Origin: Scolanthus callimorphus
Taxonomy: Eukaryota > Cnidaria > Anthozoa > Actiniaria > Edwardsiidae
Assembly (NCBI GenBank): GCA_033964015.1
Contig: CM066912.1
Coordinates: forward strand, 32,969,086 to 33,033,085
DNA length: 64,000 bases
Direction: 5' to 3'
Shown piece by piece: positions 11,645-23,600 of the stretch (positions are counted from its first letter, which is position 1; every line of letters starts with the position of its first letter). The notes beneath the pieces are model-generated. The model saw nothing but the letters and a program-made list of their open reading frames with translations, was not told the origin of the DNA and made no database searches. Both the position numbers and the translations under genes were made by a program.

Positions 11645-13555
11645 GTGTTCAAATTAAACCCTGGTCCGCAAGGTCGCAACATTCCAACAATCGGGTTAAC
11701 TCGTTGCTATAACAAGCCAACCGTACCTCGCTCACGGACATGTAATTCCGCGAACCTGATTAACATCAAACGGTTGCCCGTACATGATACCAACCAATGT
11801 CCTCTTTCAATGTGCTTACTCAATGCGCGCTCCATCAATAAGAAAGCGCTTTTTATAAAAGACTATGTAGTTGAACATCAAGTTGATATAATGGGTATTA
11901 CTGAGACATGGACAAAATCTGACGGTGGTTCAAACTGTGTGATTAATGAGTTGAGTCCTCGTGGCTATGCGTTCATACACATACCGAGGGTTGGTCGATC
12001 TGGTGGCGGTATTGGCTTTCTATATAACAAATGCTTGAAGGTTGAACGGCTGACATCTAAAAATTACTCATCTTTTGAACACTTGGAGCTTCTACTCCAC
12101 ACTCCAACTGCAGCTGTTAGGGTGGCTGTCGTCTATCGCCCACCCCCCTCAAAAGTCAACCGCCTCACAGTTACAGGATTTTTTGAGGAATTTAATGATT
12201 TGCTTGAGCATTTTTCTGTGTCTGCGGGCAGACTTCTTGTTATGGGTGATTTCAATTTCCATGTTAACGAACCATCAACTGATCGCCTGGCTGCAAGATT
12301 CCTTGATCTAGTAGACTCATACAATTTGTCACAACATGTCAATGAACCTACACACAAACGAAAGGGTACACTTGATTTAGTCATTACCAGAGCAAATGAG
12401 GATACTGTACTTGATTGTGCGGTTAAAGATCCAGACCTTTCGGATCATTATGCAGTGCATTGCAAACTTGCCATAGCTAAACCTGCTCCCCCGAAAGTAT
12501 TGAAGTGTAGTCGCAAGCTTCGTGGCATTGACATGGAATTATTTTCCAAAGAACTCGAGGCACTATCAGTCTTTCAAACGCCCGCTACTCACATGGAGGC
12601 GCTGGCGGAACAGTACCATACTGATCTGCTGAGTCTGATTGACAAACACGCACCTCTAAAGAAGCGCCTTATAACATTGCGTCCATCAGCACCATGGTAC
12701 AATGCTGAGATCGCCGCAGCCAAACGTGAACGACGAAGGCTTGAAAAACGTTGGCGCAAATCCAAACTCACAATTCACCAACAATTATTTAAAGAACAAT
12801 GTGCACATGTAAGGTCCTTAATAAAATCTTCTAAATTAAATTTCTATTCAAACTTAATATTTGACAATAAAAATAATCATAAGGTATTATTTTCTGCAAT
12901 TGACCGTATGCTAAACCTGACAGCTGAGAAACGTTACCCTTCCTGTGAGTCTACTGTTGATCTTGTTAATAAATTTTGCATTTTTTTCTCTGACAAGATC
13001 ACGGCTATTAGACAGGAGCTTGACTCTGCTGATTTGCCCAGTGATTCTACATCACTCTGTCTCCTTGATGATGATGCTTCCCCTGGATGTGAACTCATGG
13101 CCTTTGCTCCCACCACCATCCCCGAACTGAAACCATTATTATTAAAGATCTCAAAGAAATCATGCTGTCTTGATCCTTTGCCCTCTGCCCTTCTTAATCT
13201 ATGTTTTGATGAACTTTTACCAGTTATAATCAATGTAGTGAACCTCTCTTTTGAAAGTGCCGTAATGCCCAAGCCCTTTAAAGAGGCTGCACTATCCCCA
13301 AACTTAAAGAAGCCATCCCTTGACCATGAACTTTTCCCTAATTTTCGACCTTTATCTAATCTCATGTTCATTTCCAAATCAATTGAGAAAGTTGCAGCTG
13401 TGCAACTATGGGAGTTTCTTTGTAAAAATGGCCTCAATGAGGAATTGCAATCTGCATATAAGCTGTACCATAGCTGCGAAACCGCACTTATACGTGTACA
13501 GAATGACATAATTAAAGCCATTGACAGTCATTGCTGCGTTTTCTCGTTCTTTTAG
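11645..13555 (+). pseudogene. Retrotransposon endonuclease and N-terminal RT (broken ORF, part 1)
   Basis: An AP-endonuclease-like domain starts near residue 55 with the LNARSINKK motif, then GITETWT, GDFNFHV and SDHYAV, the catalytic blocks of APE-type endonucleases in non-LTR retrotransposons. It nicks target DNA for target-primed reverse transcription. The N terminus of RT follows (FRPLSNL, LQSAY). The open frame extends upstream of the listed start, which is a GTG, and contains a degenerate 2A-like NPGP motif. The frame ends at 13555 by a frameshift just before RT motif A, so the full protein is not made. Confidence 0.9.
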
Positions 13556-13749
13556 ATCTTTCAGCCGCGTTTGATACTGTAGACCATGCAATACTATTAA
13601 ACAGACTGTCATCTAGATTTGGAATTAAGGGAAACGCTTTAGCATGGTTTGAATCATACTTAAGTGATAGATCACAATTCGTACAAATTGATGGCACTTC
13701 TTCATCCTCTTGCCCTCTCCGCTCCGGTGTACCCCAGGTTCGGTCTTAG
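13531..13749 (+). pseudogene. Retrotransposon RT fragment (part 2, motif A)
   Basis: This frame carries RT motif A ([13 protein letters not shown]) and the start of motif B (SGVPQ). It overlaps the previous frame and is cut by a second frameshift at about 13738, where one base appears to be missing from a GGT glycine codon. It is not an independent gene. Confidence 0.9.
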
Positions 13750-14681
13750 GACCTATCCTATACCTCCTGTACACTGCGCCCTTAGGTGATATTGTACGGA
13801 AACATTGCCTGTCTTTTCACTTTTATGCTGATGATTCCCAGCTATATACGACCTTCGCATGCAATAATGATCAAGAGTTGTCTTCTGCTAAGAAGCGCCT
13901 AGAATGCTGCGTTGCTGAGATTAATCATTGGATGACAATAAACAAACTAAAACTAAATAATGGAAAGACAGAACTTTTACTTATTCACTCTCGTTTCCGT
14001 CCTCCAACGTCGTCGCCTTCCCTTACTGTGGGTAATGACGTTATAAATCCTGCGACCCATGCTCGTAACCTTGGCGTCATTTTTGACAACACGATGTCCT
14101 TAACCCGGCATGTTAATGATGTTGTGAAAGGAGCATTCTACCACGTCCGTAATATCTCTAAAGTCAGGAAATACATTAGTCGAAGCACCTGTGAAACTCT
14201 AGTCCATACTTTTATTGGTACAAAGCTTGACTATTGTAATGCACTTCTTTTTGGAATTCCTGACAAAGAGCTCGACAAGTTGCAGTCGGTGCAGAATGCT
14301 GCTGCCCGTATCGTTTCATGCAAAAGAAAATTCGATCATATTACGGAAACTCTTAAGGAACTGCACTGGCTGCCTATAGAACAGAGGATTATTTTTAAGA
14401 TTAACCTTATCACCTACAAGGCCCTAAATGACTTGGCGCCACCATATATTAAACAACTATTGGATTTTTACCGACCGGGTCGTGCCTTGCGGTCTTCTAA
14501 AGATTTTTTACGTCTTAAGCAACCTAATTTTAATCTAATTACTTATGGGCGACGGGCTTTTTCAGTTGCAGCGCCGAGACTTTGGAACGCGCTTCCTTTT
14601 GAGATCAGGGCTTCCTCCAATGTGAACAGTTTTAAACAAGTTTTAAAAACTCATCTTTTTAAGATTGCGTATAATGTGTAA
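13710..14681 (+). pseudogene. Retrotransposon RT and C-terminal domain (part 3)
   Basis: The frame resumes in RT motif B (GSVLGPILY), has the catalytic motif C as FYADDSQLY, and continues through the thumb/C-terminal region (LDYCNALLFG, LHWLP, RLWNALP). It ends with an LFKIAYNV stop typical of L2/CR1-like elements. Motif C is intact, but the two upstream frameshifts make this copy inactive. Confidence 0.9.
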
Positions 14682-14917
14682 TGTTTCTTTTTTATAATTT
14701 TAGCTTTTATTACCCTTTTTATAATTTTTAGTAATAATTTTAGCTTTTACTACCCTTTTTATTATTTTTAGTAATATATTATATATATATATTTTTTTCT
14801 CTCCATTAGCATTGTAAGATTTTATACCCAGTTTTTATATGATTTAAACGATTATTTTCATTATTACTACCATTGTAAAGCGCGCAGAACAGAAATGTAT
14901 GTGCGCTATATAAGAAA

Positions 14918-14948
<31 letters not shown>

Positions 14949-15147
14949 GAGGAGTAGATTATATTCCAAATAAAGCAAAACAATACTAAACATCTTACTC
15001 AAGAAAAAATATCCAATTTTGTACAATTGTAAAGGTATTTTCGTGTTTTCTTGAAAATATGACGTCATAAGTGACTCCTATTTTTAGTAACAACATCGGA
15101 AATTTGTAAAGCAGTGTTGAAAACGTTACAAACTTTTTTGCTACACA

Positions 15148-15657
15148 AAAATAAGATTTATAGCGAAAACTCCAACTCAATCCGATAAAATGGTGTGAAG
15201 TTACAGCTAATGAAAGGATTCAAAATTCCCGCCTGATGACCATATATGGTCAATATTGAGGCTATTTAAACGCGAGGAAGAATTAATGGTTCGACACAGG
15301 AACAAAGACAACGTTGTATAAAATCAAAATTGTAGTTTTTTCAACTTGAGGTTTGTGGGGCTATGACGCGTTTTTCGTCACGAAATACGTCATAACGACG
15401 CCATTATGGCCAATTATGACGTATTTCGTGACGAAAAACGCGTCATAGCCCCACATACCTCAAGTTGAAAAAACTACAATTTCAATTTTATACAACACTG
15501 TCCTTGTTCCTGTGTCGAACCATTAATTCTTCCTCGCGTTTAAATAGCTTCAATATTGACCATATATGGTCATTAGGCGGGAATTTTGAATTCTTTCATT
15601 AGCTGTAACTTCACACCATTTTATCCAATCGAGATGCGGTTTTCGCCATAAATCATA
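15148..15657. repeat. ~510-bp near-perfect foldback
   Basis: The left arm (from 'agatttatagcgaaaac' through 'gatgaccatatatggtcaat' and 'atgacgcgtttttcgtcacg') is mirrored by the right arm, ending 'cgccataaatcat'. The centre is at about 15403 ('gccattatggc'). The arms are nearly identical over about 250 bp, implying recent formation or strong maintenance. It probably is a separate foldback insertion inside the 5.67-kb element. Confidence 0.8.
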
Positions 15658-15915
15658 ATCATTCTATAAAGAAAACTAATATATGATTTTGACTGTTTCT
15701 TTCCTAAATTTTTATACTAATGTCAAATTTGGTCATCAATTATGACGTCACAATAGCAGTCACATGGGATCACATGACACAAATTGAAAGATAATTTATT
15801 AACCTACTTTCCTGCCAAGTTTCGTCACATTCGATGCAAACTACTTCTGTCTATGCCCGGAAACTCTCAGTTTTGAGAGGTGTGGGAGAAAAAGCCCTAG
15901 CAACCGACCACCGTG

Positions 15916-16935
15916 CAATATCTCAAGAAGGTAACATCGCTAGGTGACAAAACTTGGGTAAAGTTATCTTGGAGGTAAGGGGGGTGCACCACCAAGGTCA
16001 GGTGGCATGACGTCATCGATGACGTCATCAAAACTACAGAAGTCAATATCTCAAGAAGGTAACATCGCTAGGTGACCAAACTTGGGTACAGTTATCTTGG
16101 AGGCAAGGGGGGTGCACCCACCAAGGTCACGTGGCATGACGTCATCGATGACGTCATCAAAACTAGAGAAGTCAATATCTCAAGAAGGTAACATCGCTAG
16201 GTGACCAAACTTGGGTAAAGTTATCTTGGAGGCAAGAGGGGTGCACCGCCGAAGTCACGTGGCATGACGTCGTCGATGACGTAATCAAAACTAGAGAAGT
16301 CAATATCTCAAGAAGGTAACATCGCTAGGTGACCAAACTTGGGTAAAGTTATCTTGGAGGCAAGGGGGGTGCACCCACCAAGGTCACGTGGCATGACGTC
16401 ATCGATGACGTCATCAAAACTAGAGAAGTCAATATCTCAAGAAGGTAACATCGCTAGGTGACCAAACTTGGTTAAAGTTATCTTGGAGGCAAGGGTGTGC
16501 ACCACCAAGGTCACGTGGCATGACGTCATCGATGACATCATCAAAACTAGAATAGTCAATATCTCAAGGAGGTAAAATCGCTAGGTGACCAACTTGGTAA
16601 AGTTATTTGGTGGAAAGGGGGAGCACCACCAAGGTCATGTGGCATGACGTCATCGATGACGTCATCAAAACTAGAGAAGTCAATATCTCAAGAAGGTAAC
16701 ATCGCTAGGTGACCAAACTTGGTTAAAGTTATCTTGGAGGCAAGGGTGGTGCACCACCAAGGTCACGTGGCATGACGTCATCGATGACATCATCAAAACT
16801 AGAATAGTCAATATCTCAAGGAGGTAAAATCGCTAGGTGACCAAACTTGGGTAAAGTTATTTGGTGGAAAGGGGGAGCACCACCAAGGTCATGTGGTATG
16901 ACGTCATCGATGACGTCATCAAAACTAAAAAAGTC
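15916..16935. repeat. ~128-bp satellite array, right part (about 8 units)
   Basis: Units begin near 15916, 16043, 16171, 16299, 16427, 16556, 16680 and 16808. They match the left array in orientation and sequence, including the palindrome TGACGTCATCGATGACGTCA. The last units diverge (gacatcatc, aaggaggtaaaat, ggtggaaagg), and two of them share the same changes, implying duplication of a mutated pair. The array ends at about 16935. Confidence 0.9.
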
Positions 16936-17106
16936 GATACCGCGATGACAGTAATGCTGGTATGTCAGTAATGATTCGAGCTCCGCTTTTAGGCATTACC
17001 TAAATCTATATATTACATAATGCATACCTTTGACTGCTTCGAGGGGACGAGCCAGAAAGGTATGGGCACGAGAATAGGTGCTGAATCATGTGTGTGTGAT
17101 AATTCG

Positions 17107-17110
17107 ATGC

Positions 17111-17143
<33 letters not shown>

Positions 17144-17461
17144 CCATATGTCGTCGGGCGGGGGTGCTCGTCGTATCTTTTAGGGGTTAAAATTCGGGCT
17201 CCAGGTATCTTTAAGGGTATAAGACGAAAAAAAGGCCAATTTTCCCAGAGAATGGGTGTTCGCGGCAAAATGCGAGACGCTAGTGCCGTGGTAGTCGTTT
17301 CTTGCACGATCGTAGCTGGATGAGTTTGAGAGCTATGTTGAAAATGGTATCTTTTAGGGGTTAAAATACTGATTGACCACACCTAGATTGGCATCTTTTG
17401 AAATTTTATTTTCCCGACGAGCACCCCTTCCCAACGTCCCCCTCCCCCCCCCCCCCCCCCC
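17107..17461. mobile_element. MITE with G-tract ends, next to an exon
   Basis: A run of about 29 G on the left and about 20 C on the right bracket inverted arms containing 'acgagcacccc' / 'ggggtgctcgtc' and 'atcttttaggggttaaaat'. It belongs to the family at 958-1442. No clean target duplication was found. The C-tract end is 6-7 bp from the 5' splice site (17468-17474) of the - strand exon at 17475-17665. Confidence 0.7.
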
Positions 17462-17474
17462 AGTTTATACTCAC

Positions 17475-17665
17475 ATCGGTGTACCATTTGTCTTTGAGTA
17501 GCCGCATCTGTGTAGCGTTCGGCGAGTCCGAAGAAGCAAACTCACTGGCCTTTTCCATGTAGCGTTCTTGTAAATCTTGTATAATCCCCAGCATTCTGAC
17601 ATCTGCAGTTATGGCTGCAAGAATCTCCACATATTGTTGCCCCGCTAGAAGATCCGCGAATCCGT
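17475..17665 (-). CDS. Exon 3 of the secreted-protein gene
   Basis: The acceptor is a long T tract followed by ctcgaag (AG at 17666-17667). The donor is GTGAGTA (17468-17474). The 191-nt exon begins with the last two bases of an Asp codon whose first base ends exon 2, and it finishes in phase 0. Residues include GFADLLAGQQYVEIL and a charged helix RYMEKASEF. Confidence 0.75.
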
Positions 17666-20600
17666 CTTCGAGAAAAAAAAATCGCATGTCATTAACCAGC
17701 GTCAGATATTTTTTCGCGAACCCCGGGGTTCATGATGACGCTCGCCATCTAGGATTAGGATCTCTGACCATGCTGACGGCGGGGTTTTCTAGGGCGCGCA
17801 AAGACTTGTGGGACAGTTTAGAGAGTATCTAAAGGGAGACCCCGGCTGTTTAGCCTTTTCAAGCTCAGAGGAAACTTTGACAACTCAAAAACATTCGTCA
17901 AAACTGAACCTGAAACGAATCTTGCCTCTTGTTTTTTGGTGAGATTCTCATAGCGATAATTACTCACTGTAGCCATGCATATGATTATTGCCCCCGAAGG
18001 GTTTTGGCCCAGAGGCCAAAACCCGAGGAGGCATTATAGAATCCCCGCGTAAAGAGAAAATATAAGGGTATATGGTGGTACATATGCCAGAAAAAATCTC
18101 GATTCGTCGGAGCAGGGCCCGCAAAAGGTATCGGGTAACGTTTATGATTGGATGATCAGATCACGTGACTCTCAAAGGGCCCGCAAAAGGTCTTGGGTAA
18201 CGTTTATGATTGGATGACGAGATCACGTGACTCGCAATGGGACGCAAAGTAATTGACAGAGCCTAACAAAGAGCTGTTCTTCGTAAGCGTGGGCTTGAGA
18301 CCTCTACTGTTGTCACTGGAGGCCAATAAAAATTATAAACATCACAACAAACTGGTCGTGACATTTAATAAATCACCAAAAACTCTAAGGAGACGCTCAG
18401 CCGAAGTCAGTCAGTGCAATCCATAGTTCAGAATTAGCAAATGTTGAGCTGCTGTGGCTGTGTAGTCTAGAGAAAAACTTGAATGTTCACAAAGCTAAGA
18501 GCTCTAAACTTCATAATAGTAGTAAAGCATTCAAAATGGTTGCTATTGTGCTTAACAATAGGTTAACTCTATAAAATCCTCTCTAGCTTTCGCTACGAAA
18601 AAATGTGATAATTGACTGACAAGATTTACATTTCATAAGTTCACAAACCTCAGAAAGAGGACTTTAGAATTATTATTTTTTGCTTCAGCACAAGGGAGAA
18701 GTCGGCGTTTTTGTCTTCTTCCGTTGTGTGCGCTGTCTGCTGTGTAACGGTTGCCGCTAAAGTATTCTAAGCCGGAAATCTGGCAAGGGCGGAACGCGTT
18801 TTTTGTTCTGTTAAATTAAGTTCTATTATAAGCTCTTTAGCAGCTTTAGGTGATAGCTGGTATAAAAACGCCGATATAGGTTATTAGGGAGCAGCGATTG
18901 AAAAAGAGCAAAAGCAGAGAAGTCGCGAAGTCGCGAAGCAGAGACAGCCAACGAGAGTCTTGTGTTCTGTTCTCCGTTGTAAGTATTTCCGGAAAGATCA
19001 ATTGGCTTTTCATAGAATTTTCAAACAATATTTTTGTGCGCAAGTGTTCATGAGTAAGAATGTGTATTAAAAGTCGTTTTGGAATTGTGACACAATAGTT
19101 TTCAGAAGAGTTTTCGGTATTTCGCTAGAGTTTCGTAAGAGTTTTGACGGCTTTTAGTCCTTTTGGTTAGAATTGTTTGTAGAGTTTCGCCTTATAGAAT
19201 TTCAATGTATTTTAACGGTTTTGTAAATACAACTGACAAACTCCAACAAGCTGATAACGGTGGGTTCGCGTGTTGTCTGCAACAGCTGTAAAAATGTTAA
19301 TTGAATACTTATTACATATGCAGTTTAAAAAGCACGGGGGCAGCTCTAGTGAGAACTATTACTAGTTCTAACATAATTATAACACAATTCTTACTCGACA
19401 GCTGCCCAGCCTTATGCTATCTGCGGGTGGTTCTCCCATGTAAACAAAACGTTGCTGTTGTATCGGGCGGCGCGATATTGGAAACGTAAACGCCACTCTT
19501 GCGCTTGACACCCTTAAAGGGCTGAAGGGTACTTTAAAGTGCTACTCAAGGCTGAAATTTTAATGACTTATTTGTAGTCCAGTCATTCTATGGAAAAAAA
19601 GGGGTCAACCTGTCACTAATTGCAACAGAAGGTTTCTAGACGGTTTCAGGTGCCGAAAGTCCCCCTTTATAACATACTAAAAGTCCTAAGAAATCCTATC
19701 ACGGGAACACGGTGAAAAATTGCGTTGTTTAGGTCGCCTTGGAAAGGATTTTTTCTGCATGAAAACGAGGCTGTGCATAATACTTCCTAAATATTATTCA
19801 AGATTTACTTCTTTTGTGCAAGGAAATGTCCAAATGATATCCATAATTTCAATCCTAATATTAATATTAATCATGTAGACTAAGTTTTATTTTATTTTGT
19901 TATTTTTCTCTCAAACTGCTGAGTATTTTTTCTTGATGAAAATTTCTTGAATGATGAACTCGCAATCTTGCTCGTTCAATCTGTCTCAAACAAACTGAGT
20001 TACATGATTATGAATATAAAATAAAGTTGATTGAATCTGCTACGAATGCGAAGCTCTAGCTACCAGTTGATTGAGTAAAGCCCGTCACTACTAAAAGTGT
20101 TGCGTTTCTTTGCTGCCAAACAAGCATCTGAATAGAGAGAGTCACTTAAGGACCCGCTCGACGCTCGAGAAGAATTGCCTCAGTTACTATATGAAGATTA
20201 GAATCATCTTACTACAAATAAACGTCATACTAAAGAATCAGCTGTCAACTCAACTCTCCGAAGGAGCAGTTTTGTCGAGAGTACGCGGGATTTGCAGTTA
20301 GGGTTTCCCCTGCTAATTATGCACACAAATAAAGACGACTGTGAGTGATTTTTCCAAATTTACATTGAGCATTTCATGGCAATGTATTTTATGTAGAAAT
20401 ATCTGATTCTTCGATTTTAAAAGAGCAATTTTAGAAGAGCAATGAGCATGAGTTTTTCAAAAGTTTATATTTGTTCACTGATTATGTATCAGTCAATTCC
20501 AGCGGTGACCATCCCCCCCCCCCCCCCGGACACCGTGGGGCATTTGCACACCAGTGCCTTCCCTGGGGTGGGGAATTTTGAAAATTTTGCTGGCCCCGGG

Positions 20601-23600
20601 GTCGGGAATTGTTTTTCCCCGGGGGAGGGGGGTGGGGAATTTTGGTTTTCTCATCTCAAGCGCGTCGGGTTTTGCGAACTACAACCCAGTTACAGAAAAT
20701 AACGCCACATAAAATATAATGCAGAGCATGGCCCGTATACACCACGTTTGGAGACTGACACATTTGCACATTTCACAGTTAACGCCGTCTTCTATAGAGA
20801 AGAAACAGATTTCGCAATTTCGTCTCAGTGGAAAAACATAAAAATGAATTGACACTATAAACAGAGTTCCAATTCCGCAAAAAGTCAATTAACATAACTG
20901 CGAAATAGTTGCTCTGCAAATAGAATAAAGGTAAATTTCGCATTGAGAGATGCAGCTAAATGGCTACAACCGCGAATGGCCTAGGAATGTCACTTCTTTA
21001 TTTATATTTTGTCTCACTTTCAGTGAAATGAGAACTCGTTCAAAGACGAGAAAACTAAAGTACATTTAAAAAAAACGAATTGCAAATGCTCGGACAGTAT
21101 AAATGGAGTTGAAGTTTTTGTTGTGAAGCTTTGTCACGCAGAGTTACCGTCTTTTTCTCGTCCCGGGGGTGGGGCATTTTTCCGCTTTTTGTGTTCCCCG
21201 CCGTGGGGTATTCTGCATTTTTGCTAGCCCGGGGGCGGGGAATTTTCAGTTTTATTTTTAGAAATGACCAAATGCCCGGGGGGGGGGGGGGGGGGCATGG
21301 TCACCGCTGGAATTGACTGATACATTACACGAACGAGTTTGAAGTGGTTCTAGCCAATAATTTTGTATTATATTATTTCAGAGGAGCAAACTCAAGATGA
21401 ATGGTGTTACTTGCAAAGTTTTCATGTTTGCCACAATAATAATAATAATTTGCCGAAACTTAGGCAAAGTGTTTTGCTCGAAGATTGTGGTCGCACACAC
21501 GACACACCCAAGTGACAAAAAGGTCCACATTTAAGGGGCTTCGTATTTCGAATTCAATCAGCTGGCAAATAATAATATCGCAAAATCAGTAAAGTCTGCC
21601 CAAGTGCGACCCTGGGGCTGCTCTGTTGAGAGACTAAAATACTAAATTTCTGTTTGCGGTTTGCACACGCACACGATAGTGCTGTTACACGGGCCAAACC
21701 TATCCCTGCTCGTTCGTGTAGAGAGCACATGTTTGTTTCGGTGTCACGCTTACACGGGGTGCGACATTTGAAATCAGCCAGAAGGGCTAGTGTGTACCCT
21801 ATTTTGACACTCAACTTGGAATTCAAATGACATTTTTTTCTTTGCCGCCGGTACACTGCCAGCAAATAAATCCGAACCGCAAATGGATGAAGTTTGCCGT
21901 GATATGCAGTGAGCAATGCGCAACCAATAGGACGGATGTAATGGTCCTACGGGAAAAAAGGGAGTAAATGAATAAATAATGCTAGCAAAGAGCGCGGTGA
22001 TGATATTGTGGTAATCCCGGGCACAAATAACCGAATTTTGATCGTGTACATAACCTCCGCTAAAACCAAACTCCTTCGTAAGGCGCCGCACGTCAAGGGC
22101 CGGTCATCATTTATCGCCAGGAGGAGTAGTATGATTATTCTATGTTTGGGCGAGCGAAAGGGGGATCTCTCGTAGGGGTAGCTGCAAGTACCAATTGCAG
22201 CAACTTTTATTCATTTGCATTTTTCGCAACTGGATACGATAAAAATTGCAGCGCGCATTGCGTCATTTGTTCCGCGCTCACGCACGTTGTAGGATTCACC
22301 TATATCCTACTCTTGGAAAGGTTATGAGTAATTTGCGGCGCATGAGGAAGAAACAAATCTACCTGGTTTGTCAACATACAAAATGGCATTTTCTCCTACA
22401 TTGTTTCAGGGCTTGATGAAATGCCCTTATCAAATCAGGCGCACCGAAAGAGGCATGCCACGGCCTTTATACATTTACATTTATGCTGAACCCTAGTTCA
22501 AATAGGGAGTTGTGGGGGATCACGAAAACTTTTAACAGTTCTAAGGAGCGTTGTTCATGGTACTTTCAGAGGGATATCACTTCAAATTGTTCGTTTATTT
22601 CACAAAACTGACAAAATGTTTCGCACCCCCACACCATGCGGTCTTGAATTTGTATTTCATCCCCTAGCAAAAGGGCAACACTCTGTGACGCGTTTGGAAC
22701 GTCCTGAAAATTCGAGCTCACGGCTAGGAGTGGAGGTGTGTCGGAATATTTTGTTACACACGTTCCTCGGATGGGACACGACTTCGCGAAACTACAGTGG
22801 CGCGTCACTCCAGAATTTCATCTCACTCGATCGTTTCGAGAGCAAGCCAAAGCGTTCCAGCAGACTAATAGCACTAGAGTGCGTAGCCGGCTCTGTACGT
22901 TTGTTGTTTTCGAGAGGAGTCGGTTACGAGACAGATTCCATGGGTCGCACTCGCCTCCATGGATCGCACTCGGCTCCGGACCGCGCTTCGCGCGGAGATC
23001 CTTTCTCGAAAAACTCGAGAGCCAGCTAGGCTGGCTAAATAGCACTCGAGAGGAGGTCGCGGCTGCAGGGGGAAGAGCTGTTGGTTGAGCGCCGGACAAC
23101 CTTCTACGCATTATAAGATGCAACTGTACCACAGGATGTAGCACCAACAGGATGTAGCACACTACGATCATTACTCCTTGCCGCAAGTATAACAGAATGA
23201 TCACACCCGCCTGTTGCCACTGCAAAGGGACTCTGCAACTCTCCGATTATAATGATGGTCTCGGAACACTTTTTTTCAATTTTGAACTACTTTTACCTTT
23301 ATAAATACATTTTTATTGACTATGGAAATAGAAACGATAACCTCAGAGCTCTTTAATATTTTTTGGTCGCTTTTGTTAATGTTTATGCTAAAAAACTTCG
23401 CAAACAATTAACATATTAGGGAAGCGGAGAAGACCGAAAACTCAAAACACTCTTTTTAAGCGTAAATGATATGTAAATACCATATTAATTGATTGAACAG
23501 CTTGCCATTCATAGAATTACGACAAATCCTCGAAAATCAGGCAGAAAATACTATTAAAACGGGCAAAATAGCGCTACTTCCGGTTTCAGCTTCGTTTTCA

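Larger units (their letters stand above)
11349..14947 (+). mobile_element. L2/CR1-like non-LTR retrotransposon, near full length, decayed
   Basis: The order is a 5' region, an endonuclease-reverse transcriptase ORF with two frameshifts, a short 3' UTR, and a terminal (att)n microsatellite at about 14918-14946. The UTR ends 'gcgctatataagaaat'. A microsatellite 3' tail without poly(A) is typical of L2/CR1-group elements. The exact 5' end is uncertain. A hydrophobic frame at 11349-11633 precedes the main ORF in another frame. The element lies wholly inside the TIR element at 10244-15915. Confidence 0.85.
10244..15915. mobile_element. 5.67-kb TIR element inserted in the satellite (EnSpm/CACTA-like ends)
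   Basis: The left end CACGATGGTCGGTTGCTAGG and the right end (reverse complement CACGGTGGTCGGTTGCTAGG) form inverted repeats of about 32 bp, continuing through 'tttttctccc'. The trinucleotide CAA flanks both sides (10241-10243 and 15916-15918). The uninterrupted satellite reads 'gtcaatatc', so CAA is the target duplication. A 3-bp TSD with CAC-starting ends fits the EnSpm/CACTA group by general rule. No transposase of that group was recognised; the interior holds an L2/CR1-like retrotransposon and a large foldback. Confidence 0.7.

Noticed and set aside
17086..17382. Pro/Gly-rich frames over the G tract
   Set aside because: They are homopolymer translations inside the G-tract MITE.
22616..23225. 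Overlapping 116-137-codon frames on both strands
   Set aside because: They are a GC-richer patch open in several frames at once, with no domain, no start/splice context and Arg/Ser-rich composition.
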